From positions 62,001 through 126,000 of the forward strand of contig JALCDQ010000006.1 of NCBI GenBank assembly GCA_022641735.1: a stretch of 64,000 nt of DNA, in the 5' to 3' direction. The DNA is from Prevotella sp. (GTDB lineage Bacteria > Bacteroidota > Bacteroidia > Bacteroidales > Bacteroidaceae). Positions 43,588 to 53,361 of this stretch are shown one piece after another (position 1 is the first letter of the stretch; each line of letters begins with the position of its first letter). The notes beneath the pieces are model-generated. The model worked only from the letters and a program-made list of their open reading frames with translations, did not search any database and was not told the DNA's origin. The translations under genes and the position numbers were made by a program.

Positions 43588-46284
43588 TTACGCTTGAGGG
43601 CTATTATAAGGCGTCACCTTGATTTGTGGAAGGTCTTTCTGGGTCTTCACATCAACCTCTATTGTGACCGTTTTCTCAGCATGAGGCAACAGTGAGAAGA
43701 AATTATCCGAGCAGAAAGCAGGAACAATCACGGTACCTTGAGCATCCTGCAACTGTATTTGATTGAACAAAGCAATGTGCGAAGAGGTATTCTTGACCTT
43801 CAAAGAGACACGATAAACACCCTCCTTTAGCTCTACTTTCTTACTTATCTGCAAAGTTGCCGACGGCAGTTTATCTATGTCCTCAAAGCCCGAAGTACAA
43901 GGTCCTGTGACCGTATTCTTGCCTTGATAGCTATCGGTAGAACGCCAATAGAAATTCTCTGAAACCACGTTTCCTTTCGCATCTTTCAACACAAGGTTGA
44001 TGAAATGCATCTTGGTGATATCTTTCGGGAAATCAATCTTCATCACATCATTGGCAACACCATCTGCTGCCACATCCGTCTGCACGCTCTTTTCCCAACA
44101 TTTCTGACTGTTGAAATCATACACCTGCGCAATGACCTGACAATGAGGATAAGCCTGCAGATAATCATTTGCTACTGACACCGTATTCTTCAAGTAGTCA
44201 AACTGCACATGCAAGGGTTCCAAAGAGTGCATGGTATGATAAAGCGAGGCTGTCGGACGCAAGGTCCAATCCCACATACGGGCACACACTTGAGGGTTAG
44301 GACAGTTGTGATACCAGAAGAGAAGACCTGAGCAGAATCGGTCTCCATAGCCTAACTTATTGTAGTTCCACACTTCCCAAATGCTCTTTGAATTGATGGC
44401 ACCCACGAGTTGCCCTTTCCGAGCATAGTCTTCGATAGACTTAGGCTCACCATATTGCCGTATCATGGCATCATAGAGCGTTGTCATCAAATGAAAACCA
44501 TTGCCATCCAAGTAATCCCATGCCGCCTTATTAATGGGCCAAAGGTCCTCTTGAGGCATCATTTGGCGCAGAGTTTCCACCAAAGGCAAGGTCGGCGCAC
44601 CATATTCAGGATTGAAACCATCCACCCTACTGCCTCGCTCGCTAGCCTCATTAGCATAATGCCGCATCGGATTCACCTGCTTGTAAGGGCTTCCATCATG
44701 CACGCCATCACACTCTGACTGTATCTGAAATGGTCTTGTGCCATCCACACGCTCGAGAAGTTCATGCGTTCCACTGACCTCACTGCCTTCATTCGATGCC
44801 ACATAAAAGGCCAAAGAAGGGTGATTGCGCAGGCGTTTCACGGTGGATTCCACATTATTGAAATAGCAGTCTTCATCTTGAGGATGACGGGTATCTCCGG
44901 TCATCCAAAACTCTTGCCATATCAGAATGCCATATTCATCACATAAATCATAAAACAAGTCCGACTCTGCAATGCCTCCTCCCCATAATCGCAACAGGTT
45001 GATGCCCGACTGATGGGTGTATCTGAGCTCGGTGCGCATGCGTTCCTCATCGGTGCGTTGCATAGCTTCAGGAAGCCAATTAGAGCCTCTGATGAAGGTT
45101 TTATGCCCATTAATGATGAAGAGTTTGGAACTGTCGGGCGTCTCTTGCGTGGTGACAACTTCACGGATACCAAAGCGCGTGGAGAGAGAATCGCATTCGA
45201 GGCCCTCCACAGAGGCTGTCAACTTGAGCCTGTAAAGGTTTTGCGGGCCTTTGTTGATAGGCCACCAGAGCCTCGGATGGTCAATTATCAGTTGTTGAAA
45301 ATCCGTTGGAAGGAAGGTCACCGTTTGATGACCGCCACGTGGCAGACTGACGGTCTTGCTGAACGTGATGCCTGTGCCTTCGATTTCTCCTTTTATCAAG
45401 CAATCCACAGGTTGATTGGAGATTGAAGGATTGACCACTTCCACCGTCACTGTCTCATAAGCCTTGTCATAATCAGGATGTTCCAATCGGCTTTTGATGA
45501 ATGGATTTCGCAAGGCTACAGCACCCGTTGAATAGATGTTGATGTCGCGCCAGATGCCCGTATTTCGGTCTCTGATGCCGTCAGGATACGTGAAATCCCA
45601 TCCTGTAGTCATCAGTTGCGTGGTATTCAAGCCGATATCTCCATTGCCTCCATTCCGATATTCGCCTTTTGAGCCCCAATCTTTCGGCTTGCAAGTGCCG
45701 GGCATATCCACGGGAAAAACCAGTATGGCAAGGGCATTGCGCTCACCTATCTTCACATAATCAGTGATGTCGACGTCGCTTTGCAGAAACATTCCTTTGG
45801 TCGTAAGCACGAGATTGCCATTCAACCAGAACTCTGCGCGATAGTTCACTCCTTGCGGTTGCAGCCATATCCGCTGACCTTTCATCGATTGAGGGAGCGT
45901 AAACGAAGTGCGAAACCAATAGGTATAGAAGTCTCTTCCGGCAACGGAAATGTCGGGAATCTTATGCTCTGACAACTTATTATTCGTGCCATAATAAGGG
46001 TCGGGATATTCTCCATTGGCCACCATAGAGGTAAGCACGGTGCCGGGCACTATCGCCCCTTGCCATTGAGAGTCGTCATAATCAGCAAGCGACAACTTTT
46101 CAGGCGCTTCTGAGAGTCCGCTGGCGCGATGCATCTTCCATGCATATTCGCCATGATGGCTCATTTGCGAGCGCAAGGTGATGACGTTTCTTGCTCCCAT
46201 AGGGCAAGCAATGAGGAGGAGCAAGAGAACGATTACGGTCATACTCTTTTTTCCGAAAGTCGGTGATAGGTTCTTCTTTTCCAT
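43588..46284 (-). CDS. Family 2 glycoside hydrolase (beta-mannosidase / exo-beta-glucosaminidase-like)
   Basis: WLQPQGVNYRAEFWLNGNLV, GSNWLPEAMQRTDEERMRTELRYTHQSGINLLRLWGGGIAESDLFYDLCDEYGILIWQEF. Confidence 0.87.
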   Translation of the reverse strand: MEKKNLSPTFGKKSMTVIVLLLLLIACPMGARNVITLRSQMSHHGEYAWKMHRASGLSEAPEKLSLADYDDSQWQGAIVPGTVLTSMVANGEYPDPYYGTNNKLSEHKIPDISVAGRDFYTYWFRTSFTLPQSMKGQRIWLQPQGVNYRAEFWLNGNLVLTTKGMFLQSDVDITDYVKIGERNALAILVFPVDMPGTCKPKDWGSKGEYRNGGNGDIGLNTTQLMTTGWDFTYPDGIRDRNTGIWRDINIYSTGAVALRNPFIKSRLEHPDYDKAYETVTVEVVNPSISNQPVDCLIKGEIEGTGITFSKTVSLPRGGHQTVTFLPTDFQQLIIDHPRLWWPINKGPQNLYRLKLTASVEGLECDSLSTRFGIREVVTTQETPDSSKLFIINGHKTFIRGSNWLPEAMQRTDEERMRTELRYTHQSGINLLRLWGGGIAESDLFYDLCDEYGILIWQEFWMTGDTRHPQDEDCYFNNVESTVKRLRNHPSLAFYVASNEGSEVSGTHELLERVDGTRPFQIQSECDGVHDGSPYKQVNPMRHYANEASERGSRVDGFNPEYGAPTLPLVETLRQMMPQEDLWPINKAAWDYLDGNGFHLMTTLYDAMIRQYGEPKSIEDYARKGQLVGAINSKSIWEVWNYNKLGYGDRFCSGLLFWYHNCPNPQVCARMWDWTLRPTASLYHTMHSLEPLHVQFDYLKNTVSVANDYLQAYPHCQVIAQVYDFNSQKCWEKSVQTDVAADGVANDVMKIDFPKDITKMHFINLVLKDAKGNVVSENFYWRSTDSYQGKNTVTGPCTSGFEDIDKLPSATLQISKKVELKEGVYRVSLKVKNTSSHIALFNQIQLQDAQGTVIVPAFCSDNFFSLLPHAEKTVTIEVDVKTQKDLPQIKVTPYNSPQA

Positions 46285-46461
46285 GAGTAATTAAGTTTAA
46301 GTGTCACTGAAACGCAAGGTACAAAGACTGATTTAGCCTCCTTATGGATATGGCAACAAAAATACAAATAAATTCTGAAATTCCTTCTTTCCATGAAGAA
46401 ATTTTTTTCCATAGATGGCTAAATCTTATTGCCGACAGATTAGACATCGAACCTTCACTTT

Positions 46462-46549
46462 GTAAAAGACGATTGTTTACCCTGTAAAAGGTCGTTAATT
46501 ACCTTGTAAAAGATGGCTTTTTACAAGGTAAAAGGCTATTGTTTACATC
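46462..46549. repeat. 22-bp-period dyad array E, 4 units
   Basis: Starts 46462, 46484, 46506, 46528; all begin GTAAAAG and three end TTTAC. Confidence 0.88.
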
Positions 46550-46595
46550 ATAGGAGATAATCTCCTGATTTTCAGCGAAATACAAATAGCACCAA

Positions 46596-46633
46596 AACAA
46601 AAAGAGAGATAGCCTGAAAAGGCTATCCCTCTC
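46596..46633 (-). terminator. Intrinsic terminator downstream of the GH3 gene
   Basis: On -: GAGagGGATAGCCT-ttt-cAGGCTATCtCTCTTTTTGTTTT. Confidence 0.8.
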
Positions 46634-46670
46634 CCTACGTAATTATTGTCTAACCTAAATTTTATGGTCA

Positions 46671-48893
46671 CTATTTCAGTTCGAAAGAGGCTTTCAAAGG
46701 CAGATTATCAGAAGCGTTGCCCACCAAAGCGGTGAAGCTTCCGGGCTCTGACTTCCATGCCTTGCCCTGCTCATCATAGAAACTCAGCGCGGAATTGTCA
46801 ATGGCTATCTTCACATCAGCACTCTCGCCAGCCTTCAGAAATATCTTCTGAAAACCTTTCAGTTCCTTGTAAGGCCTGTCCACAGATGCCTTGTCATCAT
46901 GGATGTATAGCTGCACGGTTTCAGCACCATCGCATTTCCCGGTATTCTTGACATTCACCGTAAACTCTATCTTGCCTGTTGAGGTCATATTCTTTGATGA
47001 CAAGCGCAGATTGGAGAGCTTGAAAGCCGTATAACTAAGTCCATGGCCGAAGGCAAACAACGGGTGCGTATGCTCCTTATCCACCCAGCGATAGCCCACA
47101 TAGATACCTTCCTTATACTCCTCATCGATTATCTTGTGGTCAGCCCGCCATACGCCAGGATAAGTATTGAGGCGATGAGCAGGCACATCATTGAGGACTG
47201 CCGGCCAAGTGAAAGGCAGTTTGCCCGATGGATTGACATCTCCCGAGAGGACTGCAGCAAGCGCCGTGCCAGCCTCAGAGCCTATAAACCAACCCTGAAC
47301 GACTGCCGGAACCTTTGGAAGCCAAGGCATTGCTACGGCATTTCCAGAGATATTGACATACACGAAGTTCTTGTTTGCTTTCGCAAGAGCCTCTATCACC
47401 TTATCCTGGTCATAAGGCAACGAGTATGACTTACGGTCATGACCCTCGCAATCTTGATAATCGCTCTTGTTAAGACCTCCAAAGAAGATGACATAATCAG
47501 CCTCTTTTGCCTTCGCAACAGCATCTTGGATGAGTTGTGCAGACGTACGGTTATCAGCCAGATTCTGACCTGTTGTGACGCCATTATAATTGCCCGTGGT
47601 GTCACCCACATAGCCACGCTCGAATGAAACGTTAGCAAACCTTGCCTTGATGCCTGCCAAAGGCGAAATCTCATGCTGTACTTTCAAAGAGGAACTACCA
47701 CCTCCCACGGTCATCATCTTGATGGCATCCTCGCCAACCACGAGGATTTTAGTCGCCTTATCAGCCTTTACAGGCAACACATTTCCTTCATTTTTCAGCA
47801 GTACGATGCCGTTTTCAGCAATCTTGCGGGCAGCCTCATAATGAGCATCCGAGCAAAGAAAACCCTGCGGACGATTAGGATTCATCGTCGTGCGATAATA
47901 AAGACGCAACACTCGGCGCACCTTCTCGTCAAGACTCTGCATGCTATACTTGCCCTCCTTGATACCTTTCAGGTAAGGATTAGCCAGATAATAAGCATCG
48001 TAAGCATTCGACAAGCCCGAATAAAGGCCATCCGTGCCCGTACCAAACTCCATGTCGAGCCCATTCTTCACGGCCTCATCAGTGTCGTGAGTACCTCCCC
48101 AATCGGAGACAACAACGCCGTCAAACTTCCAATCTTTCTTCAGAATGTCGTTCAGCAACCATTGATTATGGCAATTATGCTCATTCCGATAGAGGTTATA
48201 AGCCCCCATCACAGCCCATGCTTTGCCCTCAGTTACGGCAGCTTTAAAGGCCGGAAGGTAAATCTCATGCAAGGCCCTGTCGGAAATAATGACGTTCACC
48301 TGCTGGCGATTTTCCTCATCATTATTCATCGCAAAATGCTTTACACAAGCAGAAACGCCTTTCGACTGAAGGCCCTGAATGTAAGGTACGGCAATGTTGG
48401 AACTCAAATAAGGGTCTTCACCCATATACTCGAAGTTGCGGCCATTAAGAGGCGTGCGATAGATATTGACTCCCGGAGCGAGAATCATATCCTTTTTACG
48501 ATACCGGGCTTCTTCTCCAAGGCTCTCGCCATATAGTCTTGCCATGTCTGGACTCCATGAAGCAGCCAGACAAGTAAGTGCCGGAAAGGCGATGCAAGAG
48601 TCATTGCTCTGCCCTGCTTGTTCCCATTCGTCCCAAAGGACATCAGGGCGGACACCGTGAGGGCCATCATCTGTCCAGAAATCCGGAAAGCCTAAGCGAG
48701 GAACACCTGCAGAAGAGAACTTGCTCTGAGCGTGTATAACCCTGATTTTCTCATTCAAAGTCATTCGCTGGAGCGCATCCTCCACCCGCTGCTCGACAGG
48801 TTTTGAGTTGTCGAGATATACGGGCAGAGATTGTGCTTTTACGTTAATGGCTATTGTCGCCATTATCATGACAGAAATAACGGACTTTTTCAT
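46671..48893 (-). CDS. Family 3 glycoside hydrolase (beta-glucosidase)
   Basis: VEDALQRMTLNEKI, CVKHFAMNNDEENRQ, GVVVSDWGGTHDT, C-terminal FN3-like domain. Confidence 0.93.
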   Translation of the reverse strand: MKKSVISVMIMATIAINVKAQSLPVYLDNSKPVEQRVEDALQRMTLNEKIRVIHAQSKFSSAGVPRLGFPDFWTDDGPHGVRPDVLWDEWEQAGQSNDSCIAFPALTCLAASWSPDMARLYGESLGEEARYRKKDMILAPGVNIYRTPLNGRNFEYMGEDPYLSSNIAVPYIQGLQSKGVSACVKHFAMNNDEENRQQVNVIISDRALHEIYLPAFKAAVTEGKAWAVMGAYNLYRNEHNCHNQWLLNDILKKDWKFDGVVVSDWGGTHDTDEAVKNGLDMEFGTGTDGLYSGLSNAYDAYYLANPYLKGIKEGKYSMQSLDEKVRRVLRLYYRTTMNPNRPQGFLCSDAHYEAARKIAENGIVLLKNEGNVLPVKADKATKILVVGEDAIKMMTVGGGSSSLKVQHEISPLAGIKARFANVSFERGYVGDTTGNYNGVTTGQNLADNRTSAQLIQDAVAKAKEADYVIFFGGLNKSDYQDCEGHDRKSYSLPYDQDKVIEALAKANKNFVYVNISGNAVAMPWLPKVPAVVQGWFIGSEAGTALAAVLSGDVNPSGKLPFTWPAVLNDVPAHRLNTYPGVWRADHKIIDEEYKEGIYVGYRWVDKEHTHPLFAFGHGLSYTAFKLSNLRLSSKNMTSTGKIEFTVNVKNTGKCDGAETVQLYIHDDKASVDRPYKELKGFQKIFLKAGESADVKIAIDNSALSFYDEQGKAWKSEPGSFTALVGNASDNLPLKASFELK

Positions 48894-48913
48894 TCCTTTT
48901 CTGTTTTCATTTT

Positions 48914-50281
48914 TTATTTCTTCGTTACCGTCAGAACACCATTGTCACAACCAGCGGTTAAGTTGACTGTAAAGACATAAGTATCGCCATCTGTCAAGGT
49001 CTGCCCGTCTTTGAGATAGATATTACCATTGTCATGACCGCCAGAGCCTGTTCCAATGCCGAATACCGTGCTTGTTGTAGTCAGATAATGACTGCCGGCA
49101 GTACCCTTGAATTCAGTGCCCCAGCCTGCTTGTCCGAAGAACTTGAAATCAATCTTGGTTGCCCGGAGTTGCTTGCCAACGGTGAAGGTCACCTGATATA
49201 CCTTATCTTTAATACGAGCCAGACATAGAGCGTGGTCAGTATCAGTCCACCAACTTTGTCCTTGTACTTGGGCATAAGTCGGTTTTCCAAAGCAGTCGCC
49301 ACCAATTATCCACAAAGCACCCGTGCCATCATCGGCAAGTGAAGCTGTCTTATCTTTATCCTTCATAGCCCATATCTTGAAACCTTTATGGGCAAAATCA
49401 GCCTTTATCGTATAAATACCATCCACTCCATTGAAGGTGTAAGTCCCATTGCTGTTCTTTGTGAAATAGTCAGGATCATAATACCAATCAGAAGTTGAGA
49501 GAGCATCATCACCCGTGAAGGTATAATAATGGCCTTGAATCAAATCACCAACATAAGTAGGAGCAGCACTTGTCAGAGTAATCTCCAATGGTAATGTAGG
49601 ATCATAAATAGGTGTATAGGCATAAGTAAGCGTATTGAAAGTCACTTCAAAAGTGCCTGATTTCTGGTTTACAAAAGATATATAATCCGTTACACCCTGT
49701 GTGATAGCCTCGTTCCCCTGGCCGAAAGTGATTTCATTTCCATTACTTCCTTGAGCAGGTGCAACGACATATCCCTTAAAAGTCTTGGTGGATGAAGTCA
49801 CCATTCCTTTGAAAAGATAAGGATTAGTGGCGTCAGGTATAAGCGTATAAACCGTATTATCGCTGGCAACCAGTTTCAAAGAACTGTAATGAGGACGAGT
49901 GAGAGCAATCTCGCAGGTCGTCTCTGTCTTTGTCATGTGCGTATTCTGCAATGTCAACTTTATTTGAGCCTTGCCATCAGGTACGTTCTTATAATAAGGA
50001 ATATACAGACGCACCGCATAATCGCCATCGGTCTTGGTACGCAAAGTGACATTCTCAACTTGCTCTTCACCATACATCAGCGAAGCCTTGAGCGTAGAGA
50101 GTGGAATTCCAGACCCATCTTTACAAGAGACATTTATCGTCACACTATCACCGAATTGTGCTGGTGAAATATCGCCAACAGTTAGAATCGGATTCCCTTC
50201 ATCTACACTATCATCATTACTGCAAGAACCTAAAAACGGAAGCAGCAACAACAAACATAATATATATTTGATATTCTTCAT
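48914..50281 (-). CDS. SusE/SusF-like surface glycan-binding lipoprotein
   Basis: MKNIKYILCLLLLLPFLGSCSNDDS lipobox; tandem SusE-like domains; position in PUL. Listed start 50317 overlaps the upstream gene. Confidence 0.72.
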   Translation of the reverse strand: MKNIKYILCLLLLLPFLGSCSNDDSVDEGNPILTVGDISPAQFGDSVTINVSCKDGSGIPLSTLKASLMYGEEQVENVTLRTKTDGDYAVRLYIPYYKNVPDGKAQIKLTLQNTHMTKTETTCEIALTRPHYSSLKLVASDNTVYTLIPDATNPYLFKGMVTSSTKTFKGYVVAPAQGSNGNEITFGQGNEAITQGVTDYISFVNQKSGTFEVTFNTLTYAYTPIYDPTLPLEITLTSAAPTYVGDLIQGHYYTFTGDDALSTSDWYYDPDYFTKNSNGTYTFNGVDGIYTIKADFAHKGFKIWAMKDKDKTASLADDGTGALWIIGGDCFGKPTYAQVQGQSWWTDTDHALCLARIKDKVYQVTFTVGKQLRATKIDFKFFGQAGWGTEFKGTAGSHYLTTTSTVFGIGTGSGGHDNGNIYLKDGQTLTDGDTYVFTVNLTAGCDNGVLTVTKK

Positions 50282-50298
50282 TTTTTCAGCTTTATAGG

Positions 50299-51813
50299 TT
50301 ATTTTTTCCATCTGCATGATACAATGCTATTTGCAGGAACCTTCACGCCAAAGTAGTTAGTTCCATCACTGAGCGTTATCTTTAAGTCTTCATCACCCTT
50401 ATTGAGCAATACGGCTGCATAAGTACCATCAGGATTGAGATACTCACTATGAATGAGGTTTGCTTTATCAGGAGTTCTGGATTCACCTATGCGCACTGCA
50501 CCCGGCTTCACCACACTTGACATATGAGTGATGATAAAATAATGAGAATTATATGACAAGCCTGAGTAATTGGTTTGATCAATATCTACAGCTCCATATT
50601 GGCTGCTACTGCCAAGAGTAGGACCTGTCTTCTTGTCAAGCATCAAGTTCCATACCAAGACAGCTTTGCAATACTTATTTACGGTGCCAAGAACGATGTT
50701 ATTCATGTCAGACAATAGTCTTTTACTGAGATTGCGGCCATCGTTCCATGAGCCAAGAGCGGTCTCAGAAAACATAAGTGATTTCGTAGGTGCCTTGCTG
50801 GCAATATCACTGAGTTCCGAGTTACTGCCACCATAATCATGGTAGGCTGCACCCACAACAAGTTCTGAACCTTCATAATTATCACCGAGGGCTGCATACA
50901 ACTTTACAGGGTAATCTTCTTCCTGAGCAATTCCGCTATAGTCATAATTATGGTCATATACATAGATTTTCGTGGTGATGCCATTGCCTTTGAATTCTCC
51001 AGCCATAGCCTTAACCAATGGAGCTTCTTCCTCCCAAGGGATATAAGTGGAAGCTACATTCCCCTTATTAAGTGGCTCATTCTGTGGAGAAACAGCATAG
51101 ATATTGATTCCCTGTTGCTTCATTGCCTGTACGAACTTTACGAAATACTGAGCATAAGTATCATAAAGAGCAGGATTGATATGTCCATCGGTCCAAGAAT
51201 CGTAAGGAGTCAACGTCTTCAAATCTTTCACCTTTATCCATTTTGGACAAGTCCAAGGAGCTGCGATGATTTTCAAGTCGGGATTGATAGCAAGGATTTC
51301 CTTGAGTACAGGGATTACATAGTTAATCTCATCACTCTGAAGAGCGAAATTCTCAATGCCTTCTTTATCGCAAAGAGTATATTTCGTACTAGAGAAATCA
51401 CAGCATCCTATTGAAATACGCGCATAACTGACTCCATAACCTTCAGTTGGAGAATAAGTGCGTTTCAGGAAAGCCGTACGGTCAGTCTGCGACATTTTAA
51501 GCAGATTATAACATGAAGAATAAGTAAGGGCAAAGCCGAAGCCATCCATCGTTTGATATTTCACGGATGGATCAATCTGCAAGGTCGTAGGAGCCATGTT
51601 CGTGCCCGTCTTTACCGTATCCGTACTTTCCTCAAGAGCATACAGTCCGTCAGCAGTAGTCGTGAAAACCTTTACCTGACTATTAGAAGGTACGGGATTA
51701 GGTATTACAGGCTCAGCAACGGAATTATCTATGTCAATCGTCGAACTACTGCATGCAGTCAGTGAGAAAAAGACACTGATGCAAAGTATGACTAATGTGT
51801 TTGTTTTTTTCAT
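50299..51813 (-). CDS. Family 30 glycoside hydrolase (endo-beta-1,6-glucanase/glucosylceramidase-like)
   Basis: YQTMDGFGFALTYSSCYNLLKMS, AVSPQNEPL, SLMFSETALGSW. Confidence 0.9.
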   Translation of the reverse strand: MKKTNTLVILCISVFFSLTACSSSTIDIDNSVAEPVIPNPVPSNSQVKVFTTTADGLYALEESTDTVKTGTNMAPTTLQIDPSVKYQTMDGFGFALTYSSCYNLLKMSQTDRTAFLKRTYSPTEGYGVSYARISIGCCDFSSTKYTLCDKEGIENFALQSDEINYVIPVLKEILAINPDLKIIAAPWTCPKWIKVKDLKTLTPYDSWTDGHINPALYDTYAQYFVKFVQAMKQQGINIYAVSPQNEPLNKGNVASTYIPWEEEAPLVKAMAGEFKGNGITTKIYVYDHNYDYSGIAQEEDYPVKLYAALGDNYEGSELVVGAAYHDYGGSNSELSDIASKAPTKSLMFSETALGSWNDGRNLSKRLLSDMNNIVLGTVNKYCKAVLVWNLMLDKKTGPTLGSSSQYGAVDIDQTNYSGLSYNSHYFIITHMSSVVKPGAVRIGESRTPDKANLIHSEYLNPDGTYAAVLLNKGDEDLKITLSDGTNYFGVKVPANSIVSCRWKK

Positions 51814-51831
51814 TTTTTATAATATATTTGA

Positions 51832-53349
51832 TTAATATCCTGGATTTTGAATCAGATTTGTATTTTCATCAAGTGCTGTCTGTGGAATAGGCAGCAGATA
51901 GGAGTTCTCATCAAACTGTTTCTTCTGCGCCAAACGCCCACTGTCGCGCTTATCCAATCCGTTAAGATACTCTTCAACCTTTCCATTGCGGACAAGGTCA
52001 AACCAACGTTCTCCCTCTAATGCCAATTCAAGTCGGCGCTCATGCAACACAGCCTCAATCATGGCATCTTTACTTGATGTCTTGTCAGAAGTTAAGTTAG
52101 CAAGTTTTGCACGATGACGAATAATGTTTACAAGTTCTGCAGCTTTAGCCAGATTACCTTGATAAGCATAAGCCTCAGCCTCAATGAGGATGATGTCTGC
52201 CAAACGAAGCTTGTATTCGTTATTATATCCAGAACGCAGCTTATACATGAAAGCATAATGGGTGGATGGATAATAATTACTCCATTTGCAAGCATAGTAA
52301 ACTACGGTTTCTTTCAAACGTGTCGTATCACCTTCCTTTGTAAAATCATTAATAAGGTCACGTGATGGTGTTATCCATTTAGCCCAACTGAAATAATAAT
52401 CATAATCTTCCAGACAACGCCCATACATCCAGGATTCCCAATTGGAACTTCCTGCATTCCAGTGTGCCTCCAATATTCCTTCAGAGGTATTTCTCTTGAC
52501 GCAATCCTTCTTATCAGAATCATATCCCCACAAGGTAGAAAAATCATCCTCCAGGGCCAAACCACTAGTAGCACGCACTTTGTCAGCATACTCAATCACT
52601 TTATTATAATCCTGAAGAGGCTTCTCTGCATACACCTTTGCAAGCAATGCCTGTGCTACCGTCTTCGTCATCAATGTTCTGTCAGATGACTTAAAATCAG
52701 GAGCATACTGTTCAGCATCTGTCAAATCAGCTACAATCTGCTTGTAACAGTCTTCTTGTGAACTGCGAGGAGGATAATACGTCGGATATACCTCATCGAT
52801 ATTGGAAGAAGTAATTGTTTTGGCAATCGAAGTGATTACAGGGAATGAACCCCATAGACGTGCCATAACAAACATTTGGATAGCACGGAATATCTCTCCC
52901 TGAGCTTTATACAAATGATACTCACTATCTGAGATAGTACCTTTATTCTTAAGTTGCTCAGAACCGTTGATGAGTACATTCGCTTGAGCGATATCCTCAA
53001 GATATCTTGACCAGTCACGGCTTAAAACAGAGTTACTAGCATCGATAGAATTAGTCTCGTAAGGTACTACTTCAGCACCTGTAGTACCTGCATAAGCATT
53101 ATCTGAATGAGTTTCTCCAATGAGCAGATAGTCAAGGTGAGAATGCTCCTGACGATTACGGAAAAGCTGATATAAGTTAGTAAGCTGGTTTTCTGCGGCA
53201 GCCTTGTCTTTAAGCACTGCCGTTGTCGTATCAGTCTGCGAGCCCTCGGTAAGTTCTGTTGGTGTAGAGATTGGCTCTTGATTGAGAGAACATCCTACCA
53301 ACGTAGAAGCGATGGCTGTAGCGAAAATATATAATTGTAGTTTTTTCAT
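51832..53349 (-). CDS. RagB/SusD family outer-membrane lipoprotein
   Basis: ATAIASTLVGCSLNQEPIS lipobox; EAEAYAYQGNLAKAAELVNIIRHRA, ERRLELALEGERWFDLVRNG. Confidence 0.95.
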   Translation of the reverse strand: MKKLQLYIFATAIASTLVGCSLNQEPISTPTELTEGSQTDTTTAVLKDKAAAENQLTNLYQLFRNRQEHSHLDYLLIGETHSDNAYAGTTGAEVVPYETNSIDASNSVLSRDWSRYLEDIAQANVLINGSEQLKNKGTISDSEYHLYKAQGEIFRAIQMFVMARLWGSFPVITSIAKTITSSNIDEVYPTYYPPRSSQEDCYKQIVADLTDAEQYAPDFKSSDRTLMTKTVAQALLAKVYAEKPLQDYNKVIEYADKVRATSGLALEDDFSTLWGYDSDKKDCVKRNTSEGILEAHWNAGSSNWESWMYGRCLEDYDYYFSWAKWITPSRDLINDFTKEGDTTRLKETVVYYACKWSNYYPSTHYAFMYKLRSGYNNEYKLRLADIILIEAEAYAYQGNLAKAAELVNIIRHRAKLANLTSDKTSSKDAMIEAVLHERRLELALEGERWFDLVRNGKVEEYLNGLDKRDSGRLAQKKQFDENSYLLPIPQTALDENTNLIQNPGY

Positions 53350-53361
53350 TGTTTCTTTATT

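Noticed and set aside
47673-48536. 287-aa + strand ORF
   Set aside because: Antisense to GH3 coding sequence; composition consistent with a shadow frame.
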